DNA of 64,000 nt from Variovorax paradoxus (GCF_902712855.1 NZ_LR743507.1:1970001-2034000); one strand, 5' to 3'; counted from the stretch's first letter, positions 16,239 through 25,049 are shown. The notes: generated from the sequence alone by a model not told the origin. Numbers and translations are program-made.

Positions 16239-18056
16239 CTAGAACTCCGCGCCCTCGACCAGGAAGCGCAGGCGCCGCACGCCCTGCCACTCGTCGGCGT
16301 CGAGCCGGAACGCGAGCTTGACCTTCGGCGGCAGCGGCTCGGTGTGGCTGAACCACATCGCGTCGATCGGCTGCCCCTGGTGGCGCAGCTTGAGCGACAG
16401 GTGCTTCTCGCCGACCAGCCGCTGCGACACCACCTCGACCTCTTCGCTGAACGTGGGCGGCGCGAAGCCCTGGCCCCACACCTCCTTGTGCAGCGTGTCG
16501 ACCAGGTCGATGCGCATGTACTCGCGCGAGATCGGCCCGTCGGTCTCGATCTGGCGCGTGAGCGCGGCCTCGGCCAGCCACTCGCGCGCCACCTGCGCAA
16601 AGCCCTTCTCGAAGGTCTCGAAGTGCTCGCGCGCCACGGTGCAGCCGGCGGCCATCGCGTGGCCGCCGAAGCGCAGCAGCACGCCCGGGTGGCGCTTGGC
16701 CACGAGGTCGAGCGCGTCGCGGAGATGGAAGCCCGGGATCGAACGGCCCGAGCCCTTGAGCTCCTGCTCCTTGCCCGGTGCGCCGCTTGCGGCGAAGACG
16801 AAGGTAGGGCGGTGGAAGCGGTCCTTGATGCGCGAGGCCACGATGCCCACCACGCCTTCGTGGAAGCCCGCGTCGAACACGCTGATGGCCGGCGGCGGCG
16901 CGGCGATGCCCTCGACCGTGTCGTCGGCGGAGAACAGCGACTCGGCCAGCAGCAGCGCCTGGTCGCGCATGCCGCCCTCGATGTCGCGCCGCTCGCGGTT
17001 GATGCCGTCGAGCATGCGCGCGAGCTCGTCGGCGCGGCCGGCGTCGTCGGTCAGCAGGCATTCGATGCCCAGCGTCATGTCGGCCAGCCGGCCGGCCGCG
17101 TTGATGCGCGGGCCGAGCGCGAAGCCGAAGTCGAAGGTGGTGGCTGCCGCGGCCTGACGGCCCGCGGCCTTGAACAGCGCGGCCACGCCCGCAGGCATGA
17201 AGCCGGCGCGGATGCGGCGCAGGCCCTGCGCCACCAGGCGGCGGTTGTTGGCGTCGAGCTTCACCACGTCGGCCACGGTGCCCAGCGCCACGAGCGGCAG
17301 CAGCGCATCGAGCTTGGGCTGCGGATTGCCCACCCCCCGGCTTGCCGCTTCGTGTGCTTCGCCACCCCCCGGGGAGGAGGCTCGCTCGCCTTGGGGCCGC
17401 ACGGCGGCAGGCGACGGCGCGTCGAACACGCCGCGCGCGCGCAGCTCGGAGCGCAGCGCCAGCAGCACATAGAACATCACGCCGACACCGGCGATGCTCT
17501 TGCTCTCGAACCCGCAGCCGGGCTGGTTCGGGTTGACCAGCACATCGGCCGCCGGGAGTTCGGGGCCGGGCAGGTGGTGGTCGGTCACCAGCACCTGCAG
17601 GCCGCGCGCCTTGGCGGCGGCCACGCCCTCGACGCTGGCGATGCCGTTGTCCACTGTGATGAGCATGTCCGCGCCGCTCGCGGCCACGCGTTCGGCAATG
17701 GGCGGCGTGAGGCCGTAGCCGTCGACCACGCGGTCGGGCACGAGGTAGCTCACGTTCTTCGCGCCCAGCAGGCGCAGGCCGCGCACGCCGACCGCGCAGG
17801 CGGTGGCGCCGTCGCAGTCGTAGTCGGCCACGATGCACAGGCGCCTGTTCTGCGCGATCGCATCGGCCAGCAGCACGGCCGCCTCGCGCGTGCCGCGCAG
17901 CGTGTCGGGCGCGAGCAGGCGCGCGAGGCCGTCGTCGAGTTCTTCCTTGGCCTGCACGCCCCGTGCGGCGAACAGGCGCGCGAGCAGCGGGTGCACGCCC
18001 GCCTGTTCGAGGGCCCAGACGGTGCGGGGGGGGATGTCGCGGGCGATGATCTTCAC
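16239..18056 (-). CDS. recJ: Single-stranded-DNA-specific 5'-3' exonuclease RecJ
   Basis: A 605-residue DHH-family nuclease acting in recombination and mismatch repair. Phosphoesterase motifs are ADYDCDG (77-83) with D78 and D80, TVDNG near 135 and TDHH (158-161). The DHHA1 domain with GGHAMAAG is near residue 450 and the OB-fold C-terminus follows. The GTG start at 18056 overlaps the upstream stop (GTGA). Residues about 212-247 form a Ser/Pro/Gly-rich insertion encoded by a relic of the family-1 repeat (17335-17415), lying between the motif around SIAGVGVMFY and the conserved LDALLPLVALGTVADVV. The insertion does not touch any catalytic motif, so the enzyme is probably active. Confidence 0.95.
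   Translation of the reverse strand: MKIIARDIPPRTVWALEQAGVHPLLARLFAARGVQAKEELDDGLARLLAPDTLRGTREAAVLLADAIAQNRRLCIVADYDCDGATACAVGVRGLRLLGAKNVSYLVPDRVVDGYGLTPPIAERVAASGADMLITVDNGIASVEGVAAAKARGLQVLVTDHHLPGPELPAADVLVNPNQPGCGFESKSIAGVGVMFYVLLALRSELRARGVFDAPSPAAVRPQGERASSPGGGEAHEAASRGVGNPQPKLDALLPLVALGTVADVVKLDANNRRLVAQGLRRIRAGFMPAGVAALFKAAGRQAAAATTFDFGFALGPRINAAGRLADMTLGIECLLTDDAGRADELARMLDGINRERRDIEGGMRDQALLLAESLFSADDTVEGIAAPPPAISVFDAGFHEGVVGIVASRIKDRFHRPTFVFAASGAPGKEQELKGSGRSIPGFHLRDALDLVAKRHPGVLLRFGGHAMAAGCTVAREHFETFEKGFAQVAREWLAEAALTRQIETDGPISREYMRIDLVDTLHKEVWGQGFAPPTFSEEVEVVSQRLVGEKHLSLKLRHQGQPIDAMWFSHTEPLPPKVKLAFRLDADEWQGVRRLRFLVEGAEF
17335..17415 (+). repeat. Family-1-like repeat relic inside the recJ coding region
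   Basis: On the recJ coding strand this segment carries GGTGGCGAAGCACACGAAG flanked by C- and G-rich runs, close to the GGCGAAGCGACACGAAG core of the dispersed elements. It keeps the recJ frame and encodes about 30 low-complexity residues. Its orientation relative to the gene is opposite to that of the non-coding copies. Confidence 0.65.
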
Positions 18057-19018
18057 AGCGACTCCAGCACCCCGGCGGCGCGCGTGCGGTCGAACAGGCT
18101 CCTGGCCCAGCGGGCCAGGCCGCGCTGCTGCACGGTGTAGCGCTGCGCCGCGCGATCGCCGCACAGCGTGAGCGTGACGTCGGCGCCGCGCGTGTAGTCC
18201 GCCAGCAGCGAGGCGAGGGCGCCGGCGTCCAGCGCCTGCCAGGCGGCGGCCCAGGCCGCGCCGTCGTCACGCAGCGCGGCGATGCGCAGCGCGTCGTCGA
18301 CCTCGGGGTCCGTGACCGGTGGCCTGGCGTCTGCAGGCAGCGAACCCGTGCCGCTGAGCCAGAAAGAATTGATCGGCGGCACACCGCGCGCGGTGCGGTC
18401 GTCGTTCACGCGCTGCGTGTACAGCAGCATCTGCATCTCGTTCTGCAGGCGGCGCAGCGAGCGTGCCGAGTCGCCCAGCGGCGACCACTGCGAGATCGGG
18501 CAGCCCACCGCGCGGTCGATGGAGGCCGTGGCGAGGCCCTCGAAGATGGGCGCAAGCGCGAGCCAGCGGCCCGGGGTGTCGGAGGGATGCAGTGCGATGC
18601 CGTCTTCCTCGAAGAACGGCGCGGCGACGGCCAGCAGGGCCATCGATTCGGCGGCGTCGATCTCGATGGCGGACGGGTCGCCCAGCGCCACGTCGTCGAT
18701 GCCGACCTGCCAGTTGCACAGCGTGACGAGGCCCCAGGCCTCGGTGTCGCCGGGAAGGGCCAGAGAGATGCGCCGGGCTTCCAGCGCGGCCCAGGGGATG
18801 CAGCCGTCGGGCGCGGCGATGCCCAGCGCCCGCGCAAGCGCACGTTCGTGAGGAGGTGAGCGCGTGCTTTCGTCCTGCGTGTCGGTGTCGGCAAGGCTGA
18901 GTCGGGACAGCAGGGATTCGAGGTTCGGCAGCTTCAGTGCCGGCAGTGCCGCACGGCAGGCAGGGGAACCGCGGCCGGCGAAAGGGATCAACAGGTGACG
19001 TGGGGAGGTTTCGGCCAT
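18053..19018 (-). CDS. Conserved protein upstream of recJ (phosphoglycerate-mutase-like annotation in relatives)
   Basis: A 321-residue soluble protein beginning MAETSPRHLLIPFAGRGSPA. It contains an AHxxxL-free N-terminus, a long Ala/Leu-rich middle, and INSFWLSGTGSL near residue 228, a motif seen in proteins that Burkholderiales annotations often name cofactor-independent phosphoglycerate mutase. I see none of the metal-binding motifs of a true iPGM, so that function should not be assumed. It sits directly upstream of recJ with a GTGA overlap, so the two are co-translated, and it starts 55 bp from the divergent lol genes. Confidence 0.65.
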   Translation of the reverse strand: MAETSPRHLLIPFAGRGSPACRAALPALKLPNLESLLSRLSLADTDTQDESTRSPPHERALARALGIAAPDGCIPWAALEARRISLALPGDTEAWGLVTLCNWQVGIDDVALGDPSAIEIDAAESMALLAVAAPFFEEDGIALHPSDTPGRWLALAPIFEGLATASIDRAVGCPISQWSPLGDSARSLRRLQNEMQMLLYTQRVNDDRTARGVPPINSFWLSGTGSLPADARPPVTDPEVDDALRIAALRDDGAAWAAAWQALDAGALASLLADYTRGADVTLTLCGDRAAQRYTVQQRGLARWARSLFDRTRAAGVLESL

Positions 19019-19073
19019 GCCCCTATTGTCCCGGAAGCCCCCAGGTTGTCCGTGATGCCACAATTCCGCCCCT

Positions 19074-20330
19074 ATGCGACTCCCCTATGAACTGCAGCTC
19101 GGCTGGCGCTACACGCGCGCAGGCCGGGCGACGCGGCGCAACGGCTTCATCTCCTTCATCTCCGGTGTCTCGATGCTCGGCATCGCCCTGGGCGTGGCGG
19201 CGCTGATCATTGTGCTCAGTGTGATGAACGGCTTCCAGAAGGAAGTGCGCGACCGCATGCTCGGCGTGGTGTCGCACATCGAGATCTTCTCGCGCGACGG
19301 CCAGGCGCTGCCGCAGCTCGACGAGATCATGGCCGCGGCGCGCAAGCATCCCGAGGTGGTCGGTGCGGCGCCGTTCATCAACACGCAGGCGCTCATCGCG
19401 CGCGGCGAGGACATGAAGGGCACGCTGGTGCGCGGCATCGAGCCCAAGCTCGAACCCGAGGTCACCGACATCAACGGCATTGCATCCAGGGGCACCTTCG
19501 ACAAGCTGGTGCCGGGCGAATTCGGCATCGTGCTCGGCGCCGAGCTGGCGCGCTCGCTCTTCGTGCAGCCGGGCGACCAGGTCACGCTGGTGGCGCCGGG
19601 CGGGCAGGTGACGCCGGCCGGCGTGGTGCCTCGGCTGAAGCAGTTCACCGTGGTGGGCACCTTCGACTCGGGCCACTACGAATACGACTCCGCGCTGGCC
19701 ATGGTGCACGAGCAGGACGCCGCCAAGGTGTTCCGCCTCGAAGGCCCCACCGGCATCCGCCTGAAGCTCAAGGACCTCAACGAGGCGCGCGACGTGGCCG
19801 ACCAGCTCGCCGTGAGCCTGCCGGGCTCGTTCCTCATCCGCGACTGGACGCGCCAGAACAAGACCTGGTTCGCGGCCGTGCAGGTCGAGAAACGCATGAT
19901 GTTCATCATCCTCACGCTGATCGTGGCCGTGGCCGCCTTCAACCTGGTCTCCACGCTGGTGATGACCGTGACCGACAAGCGCGCCGACATCGCCATCCTG
20001 CGCACGCTCGGCAGTTCGCCGCGCAGCATCATGGGCATCTTCGTGGTGCAGGGCGCGATGGTGGGCGTGATCGGCACCGTGGCCGGCCTGCTGCTGGGCC
20101 TGGGCATCGCCTACAACATCGACGTGATCGTGCCCTTCCTCGAGCAGCTGTTCCATGCGAGCTTCCTGCCGAAGGACATCTACCTGATCAGCAAGATGCC
20201 GAGCGATCCGCAGCGAAGCGACATCTTGCCGATCGCGATCATTTCCCTGGTGCTGGCCTTCGTCGCCACGCTGTATCCGAGCTGGCGCGCCAGCCGCGTG
20301 AACCCGGCCGAGGCCTTGCGCTATGAGTGA
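19074..20330 (+). CDS. lolC: Lipoprotein-releasing ABC transporter permease, LolC/LolE family
   Basis: A 418-residue inner-membrane protein of the LolCDE machine, which extracts outer-membrane lipoproteins from the inner membrane and hands them to LolA. It has one N-terminal transmembrane helix (about 25-50, FISFISGVSMLGIALGVAAL), a large periplasmic domain (50-270) and three C-terminal helices (roughly 275-300, 325-350, 380-400) ending in the family-typical YPSWRASRVNPAEALRYE. Only one permease gene is present, so the complex may use two copies of it, as in the LolF-type systems of many bacteria. Its last codons overlap lolD by 8 bp. Confidence 0.93.
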   Translation: MRLPYELQLGWRYTRAGRATRRNGFISFISGVSMLGIALGVAALIIVLSVMNGFQKEVRDRMLGVVSHIEIFSRDGQALPQLDEIMAAARKHPEVVGAAPFINTQALIARGEDMKGTLVRGIEPKLEPEVTDINGIASRGTFDKLVPGEFGIVLGAELARSLFVQPGDQVTLVAPGGQVTPAGVVPRLKQFTVVGTFDSGHYEYDSALAMVHEQDAAKVFRLEGPTGIRLKLKDLNEARDVADQLAVSLPGSFLIRDWTRQNKTWFAAVQVEKRMMFIILTLIVAVAAFNLVSTLVMTVTDKRADIAILRTLGSSPRSIMGIFVVQGAMVGVIGTVAGLLLGLGIAYNIDVIVPFLEQLFHASFLPKDIYLISKMPSDPQRSDILPIAIISLVLAFVATLYPSWRASRVNPAEALRYE

Positions 20331-21000
20331 TGTTGTCTTGAAGGCCCGTGGACTCACGAAGCGGTTCCACGAGGGGCGCCTCGACCTGACCGTGCTGCAT
20401 GGCGTGGACCTCGATGTGCACGCCGGCGAGACGCTGGCCATCGTCGGCGCCTCGGGCTCGGGCAAGAGCACGCTGCTGCACCTGATGGGTGGCCTCGATG
20501 CGCCCACCGGCGGCAAGGTCGAGCTGCTGGGCAAGGACATCGCCCATGCCGACCCGGCCGAGCAAGGGCGGCTGCGCAACCAGCACCTCGGCTTCGTCTA
20601 CCAGTTCCATCACCTGCTGCCCGAGTTCAGCGCGCTGGACAACGTCGCGATGCCGCTGAAGATCCGCCGCGTGGAGCCGGCCACGGCGGCGCAGTCGGCC
20701 GCGAAGATCCTCGAGAGCGTGGGCCTGGGCCAGCGCCTGCACCACCGCCCGGCCGAGCTCTCGGGCGGCGAGCGCCAGCGCGTGGCGATCGCGCGCGCGC
20801 TGGTCACGCAGCCGGCCTGCGTGCTGGCCGACGAACCCACGGGCAACCTCGACCGCAGCACGGCGGACAACGTGTTCGCGCTGATGCTCGACCTGGCGCA
20901 CCGCCACGGCACGGCGTTCGTGATGGTCACGCATGACCAGGATCTGGCGAAGCGGTGCGACCGGGTGCTGCAGCTGGTGGCCGGGCGGTTGGCCGGCTGA
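20323..21000 (+). CDS. lolD: Lipoprotein-releasing ABC transporter ATP-binding protein LolD
   Basis: A 225-residue ABC ATPase powering lipoprotein release. Walker A is GASGSGKST (42-50), the signature is LSGGERQRVAIARAL, Walker B is CVLADEPTGNLD and the switch histidine is in VTHDQDL. The segment FVYQFHHLLPEF is the LolD-type Q-loop. The ATG lies inside the end of the lolC/E frame (8-bp overlap), so the pair is translationally coupled. A family-2 repeat begins right after its stop codon. Confidence 0.95.
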   Translation: MSDVVLKARGLTKRFHEGRLDLTVLHGVDLDVHAGETLAIVGASGSGKSTLLHLMGGLDAPTGGKVELLGKDIAHADPAEQGRLRNQHLGFVYQFHHLLPEFSALDNVAMPLKIRRVEPATAAQSAAKILESVGLGQRLHHRPAELSGGERQRVAIARALVTQPACVLADEPTGNLDRSTADNVFALMLDLAHRHGTAFVMVTHDQDLAKRCDRVLQLVAGRLAG

Positions 21001-21003
21001 GTT

Positions 21004-21122
21004 TCTGTCTTTCTCCCTCTCCTTCCGGGGAGGGCCGGGGTGGGGGAAGCGGCCTCGAAGACCGCGCGATGTCGAGGGCCGCGCGCCCCCATCCCAACCT
21101 TCCCCAGAGGGGAAGGAGCAAG
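21004..21122 (+). repeat. Family-2 dispersed inverted repeat (after lolD)
   Basis: An imperfect inverted repeat of about 115 bp. The left part has CTCCCTCTCC...GGGGAGGGCCGGGGTGGGGG and the right part CCCCCATCCC...GGGGAAGGAG, around a variable centre. It begins within a few bases of the lolD stop codon. Related copies are at 21165, 29170 and 48938. Confidence 0.8.
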
Positions 21123-21164
21123 AGATCCGGAGGCGTTCCACCGGCAGTACCGCCGGACCCTGAG

Positions 21165-21275
21165 TGACTCCCTCCTCTGGGGAGGGCGGGGTGGGGGCAA
21201 GCGGCCTCGAAGACCGCGAGATGTCGAAGGCCGGGAGCCCTCGTCCCAGCCTTTCCTCAAAGGGGCAAGTAGCCG
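21165..21275 (-). repeat. Family-2 dispersed inverted repeat (after the ECF sigma gene)
   Basis: A second copy, close to the one just upstream and sharing its centre (GCGGCCTCGAAGACCGCG). It ends 5 bp from the stop codon of the minus-strand sigma-factor gene. Confidence 0.8.
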
Positions 21276-21280
21276 GATGC

Positions 21281-22044
21281 CTAGTTCAGCGGCACAGCTT
21301 CTTCCATCTGCCGCACGTCCAGCGGCAGCACGCACAGCACTTTCCCGCCGAGCGTCAGCACCAGCCCGAGGCGTCCGCCCATCTGCATGATCTGGCAGAC
21401 CGCGCGCGGCGCTGCATCCTTGGCGATCGCGGCCGGCACTGCAGCAGCCCGCGTCGGCGGCTGCCGCAGCATCGCGAACAGCACGCTCGCGTCGCACTCG
21501 GCCAGCGCCTGCCGGTACACGTGAAAGACCGCTTCCGGTGCGCCGTCGTTGTCGTCCGTGTCCTGCCGCAACCGCAGCAACGCGCGATGCAGTTGCTGCC
21601 GGCACGCCGCTTCGGTCCTGCCGCTGGCCTCGGCCATTTCCTTGAAGCTGGCTTCGAACACCTCGCGCAGCAGCACGGCCGCGCCATCGGCGGGCGACAG
21701 CCGCGCCGCCAGCAGGCGCAGTGCGCCGTGGGCCGACTGCGCTGTCGCCGCGTCGTCCTGCGCGGAGGGCGACGCGTCGGACGCGGCCTGCACTGCGGCG
21801 TCCTGCAGCCAGAGCTGCATCCGGTGCGCGCGCGCAGCCGGTCGATGGCGATGTTCCGCATCACCGTTGTGAGCCAGGCCTGCGCAGCGTCGGGTGCCGC
21901 GCGGTCCCCGGCCTCCAATGCACGCAGGTAGCTGTCCTGCACCACGTCCTCGGCATCCGCCGGGCCGCCCAGCATGCGCGCCGCCGCGCGAACCAGCCGG
22001 CCTCGCAGTGCCGGGAATTGCGAGAGATAGTGTTCATCGAGCAT
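21281..22044 (-). pseudogene. ECF-type RNA polymerase sigma factor, frameshifted
   Basis: Two overlapping frames together encode one sigma-70 family protein. The first (from ATG 22044) gives region 2: MLDEHYLSQFPALRGRLVRA, AEDVVQDSYLRALEA, then WLTTVMRNIAIDRLRAR. The second gives region 4 (LLREVFEASFKEMAEASGRT, EAACRQQLHRALLRLRQ) and a C-terminal extension of about 80 residues resembling the SnoaL-like tails of some ECF factors. The frames join near 21822, where adding one C restores a continuous reading of 255 codons. No anti-sigma gene is adjacent. Either the gene is inactivated or the base is missing from the assembly; two neighbouring genes show the same kind of lesion, which favours the latter. 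Confidence 0.72.
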
Positions 22045-22125
22045 CGGCGCAGCTTGCCATAGCCAGCAATGTCACGAAACTGCGGGCTTGTTCGTCAAGA
22101 CAGTTCAACCACAGGAGCTTTCTTC

Positions 22126-22742
22126 ATGCAGCCCACCATGTTCTCAATGGAATCGGAAGACGACACCAAGCCCGCTGCCACCGGCGAGCCGCGCAATTCC
22201 TACCTGGAGGAAAAGGCGTTCAAGTCGCGCACGCTGCTGATCTTCGGCAGCATCAGCGACTCGGTGGCCGCCGACGTGACGCGCCGGCTCATCGCACTCG
22301 ACGCCGACAGCGCCGACAAGCCCATCGACATCCTCGTGAGCTCGCCCGGAGGGCACCTGGAGTCGGGCGATGCGATCCACGACATCGTGCGCTTCATCAG
22401 TGCGCCGGTGAACATGATCGGCACCGGCTGGGTGGGAGCGCGGCCACGCACCTGTTCCTGGCCGCGCCGCGCGAGCGCCGCGTATGCCTTCCCAATACGC
22501 GCTTCCTGATCCACCAGCCCAGCGGCGGCGCGGGCGGCCAGGCGACCGACATCGCCATCCAGGCGCAGGAAATCATCAAAGCCCGGCTGCGCATCGCGCA
22601 CGAGATCGCGCGCGAAACCGGCAAGCCGCTGGACGTGGTGATGGCCGACATCGAGCGCGACCGCTGGCTGTCGGCGGAGGAGGCCGTCGAGTACGGACTG
22701 GTCTCGCGCATCATCCAGCGCAAGACCGAGCTGAAGGGCTAG
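22126..22742 (+). pseudogene. ClpP-family serine protease, frameshifted
   Basis: Starts MQPTMFSMESEDDTKPA after an AGGAG site. The first frame covers the ClpP-like N-terminal half (SRTLLIFGSISDSVAADVTR, DILVSSPGGHLESGDAI, PVNMIGTGWV). The second frame continues SAATHLFLAAPRERR, RFLIHQPSGGAGGQATDI and DRWLSAEEAVEYGLVSRI. One missing C near 22435 separates them. Restoring it recreates the serine nucleophile in GSAA; the histidine of HQP and the aspartate of DRW complete the triad. The repaired protein has about 205 residues, the length of ClpP, but differs from the housekeeping enzyme and is not next to clpX, so it is a paralogue. See the cluster of frameshifts. Confidence 0.75.
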
Positions 22743-22780
22743 CTGTCGCGGCAAGGTATTGCTGCAATCGACCCGGAAAT

Positions 22781-22848
22781 ACTGCGGAACCGGCTTTGCC
22801 TGGACCGCAGGTGTTCCCCGGCAGGGGCGACACGAAGTGCGCGACGCC
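22781..22848 (+). repeat. Family-1 dispersed repeat, internally shortened (after the RidA-like gene)
   Basis: Carries GCGGAACCGGCTTTGCC, GCAGGTGTT, a shortened C4/G4 hairpin and CGACACGAAGTGCGCGA. It lacks about ten bases of the usual core. It ends 5 bp from the stop codon of the minus-strand RidA-like gene. Confidence 0.75.
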
Positions 22849-22853
22849 CCGAA

Positions 22854-23239
22854 TCAGGCCTTCGGTTTGTAGGCGACCACGTCGACCTCGACCTTGGCGT
22901 CGACCATCAGGCGGGCCTCGGTGGTCGAGCGCGCGGGCTTGTTCTCGCCGAAGTAGCTCATGTAGATGCGGTTGAACGCACCGAAGTCGCGCGCGTCCTG
23001 CAGCCACACGGTGCTCTTGCACACGTCGTCGAGGGTGGCGCCGGCCAGCGCGAGCACGGTCTTCAGGTTTTCCATCACCTGGCGCGTCTGCGCTCGATGC
23101 CGCCCACCACGATCTCGCCGTTCTTGTCCGCCGGCACCTGGCCCGACACATAGATGAAGTCGCCGGCGCGCACGGCCGGGAGAAGGGACGCACCTGGCGG
23201 TCGGAGGCGAGGGAGGGCGCCGAGGTATTCGAGGGGCAT
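22854..23239 (-). pseudogene. RidA-family enamine/imine deaminase, frameshifted
   Basis: Starts MPLEYLGA after a good AAGGAG site. One frame encodes PAVRAGDFIYVSGQVPADKN and GEIVVGGIE; a second encodes QTRQVMENLKTVLALAGATL, DDVCKSTVWLQDARDFGAFN and STTEARLMVDAKVEVDVVAY. One missing base near 23090 divides them; restoring it gives 128 residues, the normal RidA length. The segment just after MPLEYLGA also reads better in another frame (APSLASDRQV), hinting at further indels there. RidA proteins hydrolyse reactive 2-aminoacrylate released by PLP enzymes. The gene diverges from the transporter operon that includes a D-serine-dehydratase-like enzyme, a fitting partner. Confidence 0.75.
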
Positions 23240-23300
23240 GGGAACTCCTTGTGAAGAAGAGAAGGGTCGGGAGAAGCGAGCCGCAAGTATCCATCCAATC

Positions 23301-23315
23301 TGAAAATCTATTTCA
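23301..23315. promoter_or_regulatory. Candidate RpiR-type operator 1
   Basis: Inverted repeat TGAAA-N5-TTTCA in an AT-rich stretch between the diverging RidA-like and ABC-transporter genes. RpiR-family regulators often bind GAAA...TTTC palindromes and an RpiR gene closes this cluster. The assignment is inference. Confidence 0.45.
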
Positions 23316-23381
23316 AATTTGCTTGCGATCAAGGGTTAACACGGATGATTTGGCATGGATAGTGCTTCAAAGTCCGGGCCA

Positions 23382-23398
23382 GAAAGAAAATTTCTTTC
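23382..23398. promoter_or_regulatory. Candidate RpiR-type operator 2
   Basis: A perfect 8-bp palindrome GAAAGAAA-A-TTTCTTTC, 46 bp before the start of the binding-protein gene. It shares GAAA/TTTC half-sites with operator 1. Confidence 0.5.
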
Positions 23399-23443
23399 AT
23401 AACTCGCTCCGCCTCGAGCGCCCGCCCCAAGAAGGAGTTCTCC

Positions 23444-25033
23444 ATGCCCCACGTCGGTTCCTCCCCGCACCTTGCCCTGCCCCGCCTGCCCCTGCTGTCC
23501 AGGCGCACCCTGCTGGGCGCGTCCCTGCTCGCGATGTTGTGTGCGGCGCTGCCGCAGCAGCAGGCTCACGCCCAGGGCCCGCGCAATTTCGCCACGCTGG
23601 CCATGGTGGCCGAGCCGCAGACGCTCGACCCGATGGCGTCGACCGCCGACCTGGTCGGAACCATCATGCAGCACGTGTACGAGACGCTCTACACCTTCGA
23701 CGCCAAGTGGAACGTGGTGCCGATGCTGGCCGAGGGCATGCCGAAGATCTCGGCCGACGGCAAGACCTACGCCATCACCCTGCGCAAGGGCGTGATGCTG
23801 CACAACGGGCGCGAACTCACCGCCGACGACGTGGTGGCCAGCCTGCAGCGCTGGATGGACCAGTCGCCGCGCGGCAAGGCCGTCGGCAAGGAAATCGACA
23901 GCCTCAAGGCCAAGGGGCCGCTGGCCGTCGAGGTGGTGCTGAAGGAACCCTATGCACCGCTGCTCTCGCAGTTCGCGCTGCCCAGCGGCATGGCCGCCAT
24001 CATGGCCAAGGACTCCATCGCCTCGCCACTGAAGGACTTCGTGGGCACGGGTCCCTACAAGTTCAAGGAACGCCGCCCCGACCAGTTCGTTCTGCTCACG
24101 CGCTTCGACAAATACGCGGCGCGCAAGGAGCCCGCGAGCGGCTACGGCGGCAAGCGCGAAGCAGCCATCGAGGAACTGCGCTTCGTGCCGGTGCCCAACG
24201 CCAGCACCCGCGTCGAAGGCGCGCTGGCCGGCCAGTACGACTTCGCCGACCTGCTGCCGGTGGAAGCGCTGCCGCGGCTGGAGAAGTCGGGCGGCAAGAC
24301 CGTGCCGATCATGACGCCGTCGTTCGGCTTCCCGTACCTCGTGCTCAACACCAAGGAGGGCGTGGCCGCCAGCCAGCCGGTGCGCCAGGCGATCCAGATG
24401 GCGCTCGGCGAAGGCGAGATGCTCGCGGCCGGCTTCGGCGACACGCGCTTCTTCGTGGCCGAGGCCAACCACTTCCCCAAGGGTTCGCCGTTCTATTCCG
24501 CGGCAGGTGCCGACCAGTACAACCAGCGCAATGCCGCCAAGGCCAAGGAAGCCGCGGCCAAGGCCGGCTACAAGGGCGAACCCATCCGCGTGCTCACCAG
24601 CCGCCAGTACGACTTCCACTACAACATGGCGCTGCTGATGGCCGAGCAACTCAAGCGCGCCGGCTTCAAGGTCGACCTCAACGTGGTCGACTGGGCCACG
24701 CTGGTGCAGCGCCGCAACGACGCCAAGCTGTGGGACATCTACGTCACCCACTCGGGCCAGTTCCCCGAACCCATGCTCTCGCCGCCGCAGCTCGGCGACG
24801 GCGCGCCCGGCTGGTGGGAAACGCCCGCCAAGAAGGCCGCGCTGCAGGCCTTCAACGTCGAGAGCGACCCGGCCAAGCGCGGCGCGCTCTGGGGCAAGGT
24901 GCAGCAGGTGGTCTACGACGAGGTGCCGTACATCAACGTCGGCAAGTTCAACGGCCTGTCTGCGAAGAGCCCGGCACTGGACAACTACGTGCCCGCGACC
25001 TGGCCGTTCTTCTGGAACGCGAAGATCAAGTAA
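23444..25033 (+). CDS. Dipeptide-type ABC transporter substrate-binding protein (SBP family 5)
   Basis: A 529-residue periplasmic binding protein. The N-terminus has a twin-arginine-like signal (LLSRRTLLGASLLAMLC) cleaved near AHA-QG. The mature part begins NFATLAMVAEPQTLDPMAST, the usual family-5 start, and contains YKFKERRPDQFVLL and VKNGREL-like segments of DppA/OppA relatives. It delivers peptides or related amides to the membrane complex encoded just downstream. First gene of a plus-strand operon running through two permeases, two ATPases and D-amino-acid enzymes, with two palindromic candidate operators upstream. The ligand is not predictable from sequence; context suggests peptides containing D-residues or N-acyl-D-amino acids. 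Confidence 0.9.
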   Translation: MPHVGSSPHLALPRLPLLSRRTLLGASLLAMLCAALPQQQAHAQGPRNFATLAMVAEPQTLDPMASTADLVGTIMQHVYETLYTFDAKWNVVPMLAEGMPKISADGKTYAITLRKGVMLHNGRELTADDVVASLQRWMDQSPRGKAVGKEIDSLKAKGPLAVEVVLKEPYAPLLSQFALPSGMAAIMAKDSIASPLKDFVGTGPYKFKERRPDQFVLLTRFDKYAARKEPASGYGGKREAAIEELRFVPVPNASTRVEGALAGQYDFADLLPVEALPRLEKSGGKTVPIMTPSFGFPYLVLNTKEGVAASQPVRQAIQMALGEGEMLAAGFGDTRFFVAEANHFPKGSPFYSAAGADQYNQRNAAKAKEAAAKAGYKGEPIRVLTSRQYDFHYNMALLMAEQLKRAGFKVDLNVVDWATLVQRRNDAKLWDIYVTHSGQFPEPMLSPPQLGDGAPGWWETPAKKAALQAFNVESDPAKRGALWGKVQQVVYDEVPYINVGKFNGLSAKSPALDNYVPATWPFFWNAKIK

Positions 25034-25049
25034 GCCGGGAACAGCCGCC

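Noticed and set aside
21001..23240. A phage or insertion-sequence remnant causing the broken genes
   Set aside because: No transposase, integrase or target duplication is seen; the lesions are single-base and the repeats are of the dispersed families.
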